This document shows, piece after piece, positions 8,781 through 16,665 of a DNA stretch of 64,000 nt. Numbering within the stretch: the first letter of the stretch is position 1; each line of letters opens with the position of its first letter. Source of the DNA: Roseinatronobacter monicus (GTDB lineage: Bacteria; Pseudomonadota; Alphaproteobacteria; Rhodobacterales; Rhodobacteraceae). Made by a program: the position numbers and the translations under genes. The notes beneath the pieces are model-generated. The model was not told where the DNA came from. It did no database searches and saw nothing but the letters and a program-made list of their open reading frames with translations. The stretch lies in NCBI RefSeq assembly GCF_006716865.1, contig NZ_VFPT01000003.1:62001-126000 (forward strand), in the 5' to 3' direction.

Positions 8781-9179
8781 GGAAACCTCCTGTCTGATGA
8801 TTGAGAAGACCCCAATCGTCAAACAGTTCGCTCAGATCGCAAAATGCGCAGCGTTCTGGGCGTCGCACGCCATCAGCGGCAAGCACCAATGCCGCGAAGC
8901 GGCTTCGTCCAAGGGCCGGGAACGTCGTCGGCCCAGCCGCGCGAGGGCGGATCGCGCATCCCTGCTCGAGTCGCTGCAACAAGCCGCGCGCGATCAGATC
9001 GACCGGCCGCTTTTGGCGCGCATCCGAAACGGCGCGCTCTGTTTTGTTGACGTGCGGCGTTCAAGTCGGCGTATGGATCGCAGGCCAATCACATTGGCCC
9101 CTTATGTCGCGCCCGCGTTTTGGCGCGGGACGGCGATGGGCCCGGGGGCGCCATGCGCCATGCCCGGGGCTTTCGCAAA
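8781..9179. other. Non-coding stretch with several GC-rich hairpins
   Basis: No credible gene was found; the open frames here lack start signals. It should contain the right end of IS91 copy A. Strong inverted repeats near its end include CCCGCG-6 bases-CGCGGG at about 9108-9125 and a CCCGGG...CCCGGG pair at about 9141-9165, which may serve as termination structures for the minus-strand gene that follows. Confidence 0.4.
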
Positions 9180-9203
9180 ACCCGTGGGGATTACTCCCAC
9201 GGG
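9180..9203 (-). terminator. Hairpin overlapping the stop of the 54-aa gene
   Basis: CCCGTGGG - 7 bases - CCCACGGG forms a perfect 8-bp stem that contains the TAA stop of the small minus-strand gene. On the minus strand it is followed by a short run with several T residues, compatible with intrinsic termination. Confidence 0.5.
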
Positions 9204-9355
9204 TCGATCTCGGCCAGGAGAGCGACCTCGTCGCCGTCGATGTCATCGGCGGGGACCGCGCCATAGGTGCCATCCCCTGCCTGGAAGACGACGATTGAGA
9301 CCATGAGCGTGGCGGCGAGTGAAGTGGCGAAGGCGTATGCATCTTTGCGGGACAT
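9191..9355 (-). CDS. 54-aa single-pass membrane protein, unknown function
   Basis: Short gene with a good AGGAG ribosome-binding site 8 bases before the ATG. The product begins MSRKDAYAFATSLAATLMVS and ends EVALLAEIDPWE. Residues 8-26 form one hydrophobic segment; the C-terminal half is strongly acidic (DDIDGDE). The good start signals, the hairpin at the stop and its position downstream of the ParB-like/156-aa gene pair suggest a real plasmid backbone gene. Family and function are not recognised. Confidence 0.6.
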   Translation of the reverse strand: MSRKDAYAFATSLAATLMVSIVVFQAGDGTYGAVPADDIDGDEVALLAEIDPWE

Positions 9356-9749
9356 CTTTTTGGCTCCTGTCTTTGGAGGCGAGGGACCATCCCCCGCGCG
9401 ACAGGACCCCGCAGGGCCAAAGACTGGCTGACATCACCGGGTGCGTTCGGACTTGCTCCGAATCCGGCCGGCGGCACGGGCTTGCCCGTAGTCCGACCCC
9501 TTGCGGGTTGATTTTGATGCCTGGATTTGGGCCAAGGAAGGGCATGGCGAGCGGGGGATGGTGCCTTGACGGCAGGAGCCGTTTGTCCCGAAGATGCATG
9601 GGTTTTCGCCAGCCTTGCTGACCGGATATGGGTGCGGATGTCTTCCTTGGGGATGGCGCCTCGGGCGCGCGTTTGCCTGTGAGCCATTGCGACAGGTCAT
9701 CTTGTGGGAGAGGCCCGCACCTGCGGACCCCTCGGGTTTTGTGAACGTC
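9356..9749. other. Hairpin-rich intergenic stretch
   Basis: About 390 bases between two minus-strand genes. Frames on the minus strand are open for up to about 90 codons, but their sequence is low-complexity and basic and no good start was found. Three consecutive small hairpins lie at 9447-9463, 9477-9490 and 9497-9509, each with a CTTGC-type loop (GCAAG on the minus strand). This could be a leader or a small RNA for the 54-aa gene. Confidence 0.4.
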
Positions 9750-10220
9750 TCAGGCGGCGCGATCCACGCCCCCTGCCCCATCGCTGTCCTCGGCGACGAT
9801 CTCGAGGCGGGCATTGCTATAGCCTTCCTTGGCGATCCACAGCTCGGCGGCGGTGATGGATTCCGCCAGATACAGCAGTTCCGTGTTGCCACCGAAATCC
9901 AGAAGCACGCGCACCTGCCCCGGCTTGGGCTCCTGCGCCACTTCGAATGTAAGCTGGCTCTCCGCCGAGTGGCTGCGCATGATGGTGACGAGGATCACCC
10001 CGTCCGAGGCGAAATTCCCCTCATGCAGTGTAAAACTCGCCGGAGCAGTCCAGGTCCGATAGACGCGGGGCGGTTCTTTCTTGACCAGACGCCCGACACC
10101 GTTGGAGCGCTCCCAGGCCGCGAGCTTGCGGGTAAAGCGTGCAGGCGGTTTGGGGGTGTGGTCGGTATAGCGGATCAGCGCCCCCAGGGGGGCTGTGTTG
10201 AGAATGGTTGTTGCAGACAT
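9750..10220 (-). CDS. Conserved plasmid protein of unknown function (156 aa)
   Basis: The start ATG at 10220 has a GAGGA site just upstream. The product (MSATTILNTAPLGALIRYTD...) is a soluble, beta-rich looking protein with no signal peptide or membrane segment. The C-terminus is acidic (EIVAEDSDGAGG). It lies 100 bases downstream of the ParB-like gene on the same strand, separated by a strong terminator-like hairpin, so it may have its own promoter. I do not recognise a named family; its plasmid-maintenance context is the only functional hint. Confidence 0.65.
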   Translation of the reverse strand: MSATTILNTAPLGALIRYTDHTPKPPARFTRKLAAWERSNGVGRLVKKEPPRVYRTWTAPASFTLHEGNFASDGVILVTIMRSHSAESQLTFEVAQEPKPGQVRVLLDFGGNTELLYLAESITAAELWIAKEGYSNARLEIVAEDSDGAGGVDRAA

Positions 10221-10285
10221 GGTTCCTCATCCCGAATGCGAGCATTGCACTGCATCCTGTTGATATTGTGACATAAAGGGGAATT

Positions 10286-10307
10286 GAGGGCGGGTTTCCC
10301 CGCCCTC
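10286..10307 (-). terminator. Strong hairpin after the ParB-like gene
   Basis: GAGGGCGGG - TTTC - CCCGCCCTC is a perfect 9-bp stem located 13 bases past the stop of the ParB-like gene at 10320. On the minus strand it is followed by AATTCCCCTTT, a weak U-tract. Confidence 0.65.
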
Positions 10308-10319
10308 GGGTGGCTTTGC

Positions 10320-12518
10320 CTATTCCGCAGCCATCATGGCCTCAGCCGCATCCGGCAGATCATCGGTCAGGAAAGCTGGAAGGTCAGCATCACTGACGCT
10401 TTCCAAAGCCTCAGAGCCGATATCGGCCCCCTGCCTTTCCGCGACATCTTCGCCGTCCAGTACTGCCAGATCAGCGCGGCGCAGGACCTCGGGCAACCAG
10501 CCGGAGCCTTTGAGCAGCCGCTCGGCCTCGGTCGCCATTTCGCCCTTCTTGAGGTGATCGAGGAGTTGGGCTGTCCCCTCGCCTTTCGCCTCGCGCACGG
10601 CCTCAATGATACGCGCCTTGGGCACACGGTTGAGATAGGTGTCGACTGTCGGCTCCCAGCCAGCCGCGACCATGTCGAGATCGACAGCTTGGGCCAACCT
10701 GTCTGCCTGCGCCATGCGGCGTGTCAGGCCAGAGGCCGAAATGCCCGCGCCATAAGGGTTGACCTTTTCATGGAGCGCATTGATCCCGAAGCTGAGGCAA
10801 TGGGCCAGCAACGACAAGCGGTTGCTCTGGTCGAGCACTGACAGATAGTCCCAGAGCACACCCTCATCGCCAAGCGGCAGATCGGCTTCCCATGCGGCGT
10901 GGCGATCATCGACGGCAAGCGCCACGGCACTGTCTTTCAGATCCGGCGCCTGCGCAGGCAAGTAGACCTGCCGGACCGAGGCCTCGAGACAACCACCGGA
11001 CGCCGCCCCCGCGCTGTGGAAGGTGTCACCCACCAGCTTCATCAAGAGCAGCGTGAGTGCAACATCGGGAGACCGGCCAAGGGCCTCGCGCAGAGCCAAG
11101 GTGCAATGCGCGGTCAGTTCCTGAACCAGTCGCTCAGGCAAAGGCTTCAGGGCACCATCATCCTCGTCCTCCGGCAGACCGGCCCCAAGCAGCTGCCCGC
11201 CAGAGGTGATGATGGTCCCGACATGCGACCCGGCATCACTGCCATGATGATCCAAGTCCGAAAGCCCAGTATCACCCCCCTGCCCCGCAGTCGCATGATT
11301 GGCGTCTTCCTGGACCGCGGTCTCCGCACGCGGCTCATCCTCGGGACGGACATAGCCGCGGTAAACTGACAGCTGACCCGAACGGTCAAGGGTCACGAAG
11401 GCCCCTGCCCGCGTGACCTCGTCCGGATCGAAGATCAGCGGCCGCGCCTCGATGGCTTCCATGGCTTGCTCGAGTTCCCCCAGCCTGGCATCAACCTCTT
11501 CGGGGATTTCATCCTGACCGGCATACTCACCCTCAAGCGCGCGATACTCAGCCAGCAGCGCAGCATGGGACGTGCTCTCCTCATCGCTCAGTGGCGCAGG
11601 ATCACCGGACAACCGCTGCAGTCCGTGGCTGTAGCCATAGGGCAGGTCGAGCGCGACCTCGATCCACTTCCAGCCCTCGGTAGCGATTGCTTCGGCCTCA
11701 GCCTGCAGCCGATCCGCGACAAGACGATCGAGCAGCGCCACATCTTCAAGCCAGCCGCCATCATCGCCCTGAAACAGATCGCGCAGGATAATGCCACCAG
11801 CGGCCTCATAGACATCAGCACCAACAAACACGGCACGACGATCCGAGGCGCGCACCGAGGTCTCGGTCAGCATGCGCCGGATCTGAAATGGCTCCTTGTT
11901 CCACGAGGATGAGATCACATCCCAGACCTGCATCTGGCGGTCGTGATCCGGATTGACGGTAAAGGCCATGAGCTGCTCGAGCGTCATGCCATCCTCGGCA
12001 TAAACATCCAAAAGGGCAGGGGCCACAGAGGCCAGCTTCAGCCGCTGCTTCACCACTTGCGGCGTGACAAAGAAGGCCGCGGCGATCGCTTCATCGCCCT
12101 GGCCTTTCTCACGCAGCGCAACAAAGGCACGGAACTGGTCAAGCGGGTGCAGAGCGACACGTTGCATATTCTCGGCCAGTGAATCATCTTCCGCCAGAAT
12201 GTCAGACCCAGCCTCACGCAGGATGCAGGGGATGGGGGCTTTCCTGGCCAACCGCTTCTGCTTTACCAGCAAAGCCAGCGCCTGAAACCGCCGACCGCCT
12301 GCAGGAATTTCATACATGCCGGTCTCGGTGCCATGGTCATTCAACACCGCCCGCACGCTCAAACCCTGCAACAGGCCACGCCGTGCAATATCCTCGGCCA
12401 GTTCCTCCACCGATACACCGGCCTTGATGCGCCGGACATTGGACTGGCTCAGCATCAGCTTGTCGAAAGGAATGTCCTTGGATGCGGACAGGGTAATTCT
12501 CATAGCAGATTTCGCCAT
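10320..12518 (-). CDS. Large ParB/RepB/Spo0J-family protein
   Basis: A 732-aa protein; the start is the ATG at 12518 (MAKSAMRITLSASKD) with GGAG eight bases upstream, rather than an ATG 21 codons earlier that lacks a site. The N-terminal ParB/sulfiredoxin-like nuclease fold reads MLSQSNVRRIKAGVSVEELAEDI, then PAGGRRFQALALL and LAENMQRVALHPLDQFRAF, followed by an HTH (AIAAAFFVTPQVVKQRLKLASVAP). A long C-terminal region of unknown fold, with an acidic linker around the middle, makes it about twice the size of a normal ParB. No ParA gene is adjacent; the repABC partition genes are separate. It is widespread on Rhodobacterales plasmids, but its role is unclear: a DNA-binding or CTP-dependent clamp function is plausible by family. 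Confidence 0.85.
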   Translation of the reverse strand: MAKSAMRITLSASKDIPFDKLMLSQSNVRRIKAGVSVEELAEDIARRGLLQGLSVRAVLNDHGTETGMYEIPAGGRRFQALALLVKQKRLARKAPIPCILREAGSDILAEDDSLAENMQRVALHPLDQFRAFVALREKGQGDEAIAAAFFVTPQVVKQRLKLASVAPALLDVYAEDGMTLEQLMAFTVNPDHDRQMQVWDVISSSWNKEPFQIRRMLTETSVRASDRRAVFVGADVYEAAGGIILRDLFQGDDGGWLEDVALLDRLVADRLQAEAEAIATEGWKWIEVALDLPYGYSHGLQRLSGDPAPLSDEESTSHAALLAEYRALEGEYAGQDEIPEEVDARLGELEQAMEAIEARPLIFDPDEVTRAGAFVTLDRSGQLSVYRGYVRPEDEPRAETAVQEDANHATAGQGGDTGLSDLDHHGSDAGSHVGTIITSGGQLLGAGLPEDEDDGALKPLPERLVQELTAHCTLALREALGRSPDVALTLLLMKLVGDTFHSAGAASGGCLEASVRQVYLPAQAPDLKDSAVALAVDDRHAAWEADLPLGDEGVLWDYLSVLDQSNRLSLLAHCLSFGINALHEKVNPYGAGISASGLTRRMAQADRLAQAVDLDMVAAGWEPTVDTYLNRVPKARIIEAVREAKGEGTAQLLDHLKKGEMATEAERLLKGSGWLPEVLRRADLAVLDGEDVAERQGADIGSEALESVSDADLPAFLTDDLPDAAEAMMAAE

Positions 12519-12652
12519 CAGATCATCTCCACAACGGGCGTCGGAAGCCACTCTCCCGATCTCACTTCCCGTCACCCTCAAACCAACAAACCTTTCCCTC
12601 TCGAATGCCGCATGGCTGTGTCAACCTCAGTGCGCTAGGACGTTTTGATCTA

Positions 12653-13840
12653 TCAATTGATTTGTGCATGAAGGCGAAGTTGGCCATGGCCAACTCTTGT
12701 GTTGCAGCTGCTAGTTAAGATTTTTGATAGGTAGTTATCAGGGTTTTTGATTAGATCGATTTTACATGCAATCTGATCTGCTATCTGAATTGCTTCGGTT
12801 ACACCAAGAAGAGATACGGCCTTTCCCATAAGCCCACTATTTATTCTCAGCATTTTTCCGAATTCAAACAGCACCTGTAGGAGTCCATGCTCCGATGTCG
12901 GTTGGTTTGGATAGAAAGCAGGTATTTCAGTTAAGCGAGCCCAAAGTTCTGCTACCGAGTTTGGCAACAGTTTTCTTGTATTTGATTTTGGAGTCTCTTT
13001 GTGCCGGACATTTTGTCCGTCTGAGGCGGTCACCTTGCTTGAACAAGGTGACCGCATGTGGTCTCGGGGCTGTTGGGGTTCGGAGCTGTTGGCCACGGCC
13101 AACTCCTGCAAAGGCGCGGCGTTTTCCACTGCGTTCGCATTTTGGAGAATTAATTTAAGTCTGGTGATGATGCTGCTTGCTTGTAGTACAGTGACTCCGG
13201 CACGGCGCATACTGTTTCCGGTAGCTTCCACGAAGTTAAGCGTTTCGCCCTGAAGGCCGAGCCTGAGGCATTCAACGCGCAACTTTTGGATGTAGGCCTT
13301 CATGCCTCGAAGTTCATCGGCTTCATGACGATGTTTCTGAGACAGTCTAAGGATTTCCCCAGATCGAGCGAGTAGGGGTGAAAGGTCGATGCCGAACGCT
13401 CCGATGACTTTACCGTTACGCATAATGGGGAATCGTTTGCCGTTTGCGCTGTCACGACGCAGGATCAGATTGGCTGCTTCAAGTTTTTCAAGGTGTCGCC
13501 GGAGTTGTCTGTCTGATATTCCTTTTGCACGGAAACACAAAGTGTCGTTGCAAGCGAACACGGTTAGCAGGGTTAGTGGCGTGATTGGGCTGTCGTGCCC
13601 AGTTTTTGGGTCGCTACAGGGGAGGCAGCTTAAGAGTGCGTCAAGCACAACTACCGAAGACGGCCGCAGCCCGAGCGTGCGGCCTGTTGTGTTAACGGCC
13701 GCCATTAGAGCACGCCTCGTAACAGGCGCGAAATGTGGCTGGTGTTCGATCGTGCCGATACCAGTGAAAGAATTGATGAGTGTAGACGCACAGCTCGACT
13801 GTGCCTCGACCTCAATGGCCGTGACTTCTTCGTGTTCCAT
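12653..13840 (-). CDS. repC: RepC replication initiator (repABC)
   Basis: A 395-aa RepC. The N-terminal RepC HTH domain is clear (FAPVTRRALMAAVNTTGRTLGLRPSSVVVLDALLSCLP, then LCFRAKGISDRQLRRHLEKLEAANLI). The C-terminal domain (PNSVAELWARLTEIPAF ... AIQIADQIACKIDLIKNPDNYL) is the usual RepC-C. In the linker between them sit a parS-like palindrome and an 11-bp inverted repeat. RepC binds the origin inside its own coding sequence in this family. Its expression is normally limited by RepA/RepB and by an antisense RNA in the gap upstream. No defects seen. Confidence 0.95.
   Translation of the reverse strand: MEHEEVTAIEVEAQSSCASTLINSFTGIGTIEHQPHFAPVTRRALMAAVNTTGRTLGLRPSSVVVLDALLSCLPCSDPKTGHDSPITPLTLLTVFACNDTLCFRAKGISDRQLRRHLEKLEAANLILRRDSANGKRFPIMRNGKVIGAFGIDLSPLLARSGEILRLSQKHRHEADELRGMKAYIQKLRVECLRLGLQGETLNFVEATGNSMRRAGVTVLQASSIITRLKLILQNANAVENAAPLQELAVANSSEPQQPRDHMRSPCSSKVTASDGQNVRHKETPKSNTRKLLPNSVAELWARLTEIPAFYPNQPTSEHGLLQVLFEFGKMLRINSGLMGKAVSLLGVTEAIQIADQIACKIDLIKNPDNYLSKILTSSCNTRVGHGQLRLHAQIN
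12679..12694. promoter_or_regulatory. parS-like palindrome 1 (inside repC 3' end)
   Basis: GTTGGCCATGGCCAAC is a perfect 16-bp palindrome close to the repC stop. Two close relatives occur at 13088 and 14021. The GTT...AAC frame matches the general shape of RepB centromere sites of repABC plasmids. Confidence 0.7.
13027..13054. repeat. Perfect 11-bp inverted repeat in repC linker
   Basis: CGGTCACCTTG - CTTGAA - CAAGGTGACCG, inside the part of repC that encodes the interdomain linker. It lies 34 bases from parS-like site 2. Candidate origin structure or RepC binding site. Confidence 0.6.
13088..13103. promoter_or_regulatory. parS-like palindrome 2 (inside repC)
   Basis: GTTGGCCACGGCCAAC differs from site 1 only at the centre. 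It lies in the repC linker region. Confidence 0.65.
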
Positions 13841-13918
13841 CTGTTTTCAGACAGCAAAAAGATACCGGTCACCGAAATCGGTGTTGCAGTGATTCGATTT
13901 TTTGGGTACCAATAGATT

Positions 13919-13972
13919 GCGAGTAAATCGGGACCCTCTGGAGTGCTTCACCGCCTTCGGGGGGTTTCTTTT
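13919..13972 (+). ncRNA. Candidate antisense ctRNA between repB and repC
   Basis: The plus strand, opposite to the rep genes, has a promoter-like pair TTGCAG (13884) - 17 bases - TACCAA (13907). About 30 bases later comes a hairpin ACCGCC-TTCG-GGGGGT (13950-13965) followed by TTCTTTT. The position, strand and ~55-nt length fit the incompatibility antisense RNA of repABC plasmids. On the rep strand a CACCG-ATTT-CGGTG hairpin lies about 30 bases before the repC start and may be the element it controls. Confidence 0.6.
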
Positions 13973-14020
13973 GCGCTACGTCTGCCTCCTTTTTGATTGT
14001 TTCGTACCTGCTTGACCATG

Positions 14021-14036
14021 GTTGACCATGGCCAAC
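14021..14036. promoter_or_regulatory. parS-like palindrome 3 (repB-repC gap)
   Basis: GTTGACCATGGCCAAC, a near-perfect palindrome. It is preceded directly by an overlapping half copy (CTTGACCATGGTTGAC, 14011-14026), giving a tandem arrangement just beyond the repB stop. Confidence 0.65.
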
Positions 14037-14069
14037 CTCTTAAATATCAATCACTTATCAATTTAGGCA

Positions 14070-15026
14070 TCACGATTTTTCCTTCCACTCCTTGTAGAGA
14101 CGCTCAAGCTGGGTTTCCATGAAGCTGATGAATCCGCGTTCCTTTTTGTCGGAGACCTCGATCAAAAGGCGCTGACCTTTGGACCTGAAAGCCACCGAAG
14201 TTGCTGGCATCTTGTTGAGCGGGGCAGGGGAGCGGCCTTTGGTCGAAGGCCCCGCTGCGCCGTGCTGAGCATCTATGACCTTCTGCAGGGCATCTATGAC
14301 AGCGGCGAGTTTTTCGGCTGCACTGCCTTCTTCCGGAACAAGTGAAAGGAGAGAACTGTCTGAAGAGGCGTTTTCTGTTTTGACCAAACGCCGTAGTTCT
14401 AGCCATGGGCGCCGGCCTGCTTCATGCGCAGCGCCAATCTTGTAGATCACCGCGTCAGGCACGTCTCGCGCAACGCCAATCAGTTTGCTAAGCGTTCCCT
14501 TGTCGACAGCCAGAACGTCCCCGATCTCTGCTCGGGAGAAGCCTTGATCTTCCAACTTGGCGGCGAAAATGGCTTGTTCAATGAAGCTCCGTTCTAGACG
14601 CGCCGAATTTTCCAGTGCCTGGGAAACAAGCGCCTCGCGCTGATCCATTTCCTTGACATAAGCCTTGACCTTGATCCCAAGTGCGCGGCAGGCGGCAATT
14701 CTGCGGCGTCCATAGACCACCTCATAGCGAGGGCCAGCGCCTCGGCGATAGCGGAGCAGGGCAGGTAGCTGTTGTCCTGATGCCTTGATGGACTCGATTA
14801 GATCATTAAGTCCTTCGGAGACGTCAAAGCGATCCGCGATTTCTGAATCGCCGATCTCGCTGACATCCACATCTTGAGCCGCCTGTGCTGAAACCTGAGA
14901 AAGCACATCTGACATACTCTTCAGGGAACGAGGCGAACTTGCATCCACTTTCGGCTCAGCCTCGGTGGTGATCAAAGGTTTTGAGCCCATTTTCGCCAGG
15001 CTCTTGGCAAGAAGATCACGTTTCAT
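14070..15026 (-). CDS. repB: RepB, ParB-type partition protein of repABC
   Basis: A 318-aa RepB. ParB N-terminal nuclease-like domain about residues 50-140 (LNDLIESIKASGQQLPALLRYR, YEVVYGRRRIAACRALGIKV, EALVSQALENSARLERSFIEQA) with an HTH (SRAEIGDVLAVDKGTLSKLI). It should bind the parS-like palindromes around repC and recruit RepA. The start overlaps the repA stop by 11 bases, so the two are co-translated. Length and motifs are normal for the family. Confidence 0.95.
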   Translation of the reverse strand: MKRDLLAKSLAKMGSKPLITTEAEPKVDASSPRSLKSMSDVLSQVSAQAAQDVDVSEIGDSEIADRFDVSEGLNDLIESIKASGQQLPALLRYRRGAGPRYEVVYGRRRIAACRALGIKVKAYVKEMDQREALVSQALENSARLERSFIEQAIFAAKLEDQGFSRAEIGDVLAVDKGTLSKLIGVARDVPDAVIYKIGAAHEAGRRPWLELRRLVKTENASSDSSLLSLVPEEGSAAEKLAAVIDALQKVIDAQHGAAGPSTKGRSPAPLNKMPATSVAFRSKGQRLLIEVSDKKERGFISFMETQLERLYKEWKEKS

Positions 15027-16218
15027 CGGCGCCCCCTCTGCCCCAGGCTGCTTGGATCATCTTTTCAATGTCATTTGAAAAGCTCGTCACCGACTCTAGG
15101 GCTCGCTCATAGGTCTTTCGGTTTTTGGTTGTAGCCAAGTCCACCTCGAAGATTGTTTTCTGCGAGAGGCCAGCTTCGCTGACTGCCGAAGACTTTACAA
15201 AAGGCGTCTTAATCACGCTGTCGCCGAGCAACTGTTTAAGCCATTCAGATAAGTCCTGCTGCGTGCTAATCGCGGTGTCGAAGCGTGTCAGGAGGTAAGC
15301 GAAATTGTCATACGTACCGATGCCACCGTTGGAGTGGAGTACTTCTAGTACCCCCGAAGCCATCGTCAGGAACTGGCTGGCAGAGGCCAAATCGACACGC
15401 TCTGGAATAATGGTCATGAGCAGAGATGTCGATGCGCAAACTGCGCCCATCGTGAGATAGCCTAGCTGTGGCGGGCAGTCGATTAGTACGATGTCATAAT
15501 CGTCTTCGACTTGACGTAGCGAGTCGCGGATTCGATTGAAGAACACAGGCTGTTCTCCGCGGCTCAACGCGGTTGGGGTTTCGGTCTCAAATTCCGAAAG
15601 CATGATCCCGCCCGGCACGAGATCCAGGTTTGGGAAGTAGGTCTTGCGCAGAACTTCCACGATAGGAACCCGGGATGTCTCTCCATCGTTGTAGCGGATC
15701 GCATCGTACAGCGTTCCGCCATGACGAAAGTCAATCTCTGGCTGGTATCCGAAGAAAGTGGTCAGTGAAGCTTGAGGGTCTGCATCGACAAGACACACAC
15801 GGTAGCCACGCAGGGCGAGCCGCATCCCGAGCGTCACTGTGGTCGTCGTTTTGCTGGACCCGCCTTTAAAATTTACGGTAGACCAAATCTGAAGCTTGTC
15901 ATCTTGTCGCCGACCGGGAAGGAACTGAAACGGATCCTTTGCGTTCTGCGCTAGAATGTTGCGAATCTCGAGGATTTTCTCGGCGGAGTACAGGCGCTTG
16001 TTATTCGGTCCTTGTTCGACCTCTGGAATTCTGCCGTCAAAATGCGCCTTGCGCAGATATCCGTCGCTCACCCGCAGCAGCTCACTGACTTCTGCGCTTG
16101 TAAATGACCGGAGGGTCTTCTGTTCCTTTGGTGCCAGAAAGAGCTTCGACATATGCTCAAGGGCCTCTGAAAGCCGCTCTGCGTCTGCCTTGAGCTTGTC
16201 ATGCAACACTGGGTGCAT
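15016..16218 (-). CDS. repA: RepA, ParA-type partition ATPase of repABC
   Basis: A 400-aa ParA/SopA-family ATPase. An N-terminal MerR-like HTH (FTSAEVSELLRVSDGYLRKAHFDGRIPEVEQGPNN, about residues 40-75) is followed by the deviant Walker A FKGGSSKTTTTVTLGMRLA (about 120), the switch motif DADPQAS and Walker B VLIDCPPQLGYL. First gene of the repABC operon. In this family RepA drives segregation with RepB and represses the operon by binding upstream. About 450 bases without genes precede it and should hold the promoter. Confidence 0.95.
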   Translation of the reverse strand: MHPVLHDKLKADAERLSEALEHMSKLFLAPKEQKTLRSFTSAEVSELLRVSDGYLRKAHFDGRIPEVEQGPNNKRLYSAEKILEIRNILAQNAKDPFQFLPGRRQDDKLQIWSTVNFKGGSSKTTTTVTLGMRLALRGYRVCLVDADPQASLTTFFGYQPEIDFRHGGTLYDAIRYNDGETSRVPIVEVLRKTYFPNLDLVPGGIMLSEFETETPTALSRGEQPVFFNRIRDSLRQVEDDYDIVLIDCPPQLGYLTMGAVCASTSLLMTIIPERVDLASASQFLTMASGVLEVLHSNGGIGTYDNFAYLLTRFDTAISTQQDLSEWLKQLLGDSVIKTPFVKSSAVSEAGLSQKTIFEVDLATTKNRKTYERALESVTSFSNDIEKMIQAAWGRGGADET

Positions 16219-16665
16219 CGTATTTGCCTGTCTCTAGACGTCTCTTGAGCGTTACTCGTGATCAGCATATGATCGGTTCTGACAGGAACGCAGTGGACAT
16301 CGTGTTCTTTGTTTTCGCGTTACAGGTATGGCGCTTGTCTGGAAGAAACTCAAGGTAAATTTTCTTCAGCTATCTTGTGCCTCGTGCGGAATGAGCCACC
16401 AAATCAAGCGAAAGAGTTAAAGTGACCTGTTAGAGGTCAATCATATGCCATTGAAAAACGGAAGATTTTCGTCGCAAACTTATCCACAGAACGCGAAGCT
16501 CCTGAATCTACGAGCTATGGATGGACAATCTTTGTGCATGCGAAGTAACGCCTTTGCAGACACAGCTGCAGCAATCGTGTCCGGGCGAGCTAAGCAAACG
16601 ATTCTTCTTCCAAGCCCGTCGTAACAATGCTTCTCTTCTCGATTAGCATCGAAATGCGTTACCAA
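16219..16665. promoter_or_regulatory. Upstream region of repABC
   Basis: A 447-base gap with no credible gene. It must contain the repA promoter and operator. A short imperfect palindrome (GATCAGCATATGATC, about 16260-16274) lies near the repA start. The stretch is AT-richer than its surroundings. No iterons were seen. Confidence 0.5.

Larger units (their letters stand above)
6345..8830 (-). mobile_element. IS91-family element copy A (transposase plus tyrosine recombinase)
   Basis: Minus-strand pair of a tyrosine recombinase followed by an IS91-type HUH transposase, with a conserved ~340-base 3' region that holds a hairpin. The same 3' region at the same spacing follows the second IS91 copy (21766 on), which sets the left limit near 6345. 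IS91 elements move by rolling circle and make no target duplication, so the right limit (terIS) beyond the recombinase start cannot be fixed from one copy; 8830 is a guess. Confidence 0.7.

Noticed and set aside
8873..9088. Open frames on both strands to the right of the IS91 recombinase.
   Set aside because: No start signals or recognisable motifs; more likely part of the element's terIS end.
9434..9892. A 152-codon minus-strand frame between the 54-aa and 156-aa genes.
   Set aside because: Overlaps the 156-aa gene in another frame, is strongly basic and low-complexity, and has no ribosome-binding site at a plausible start.
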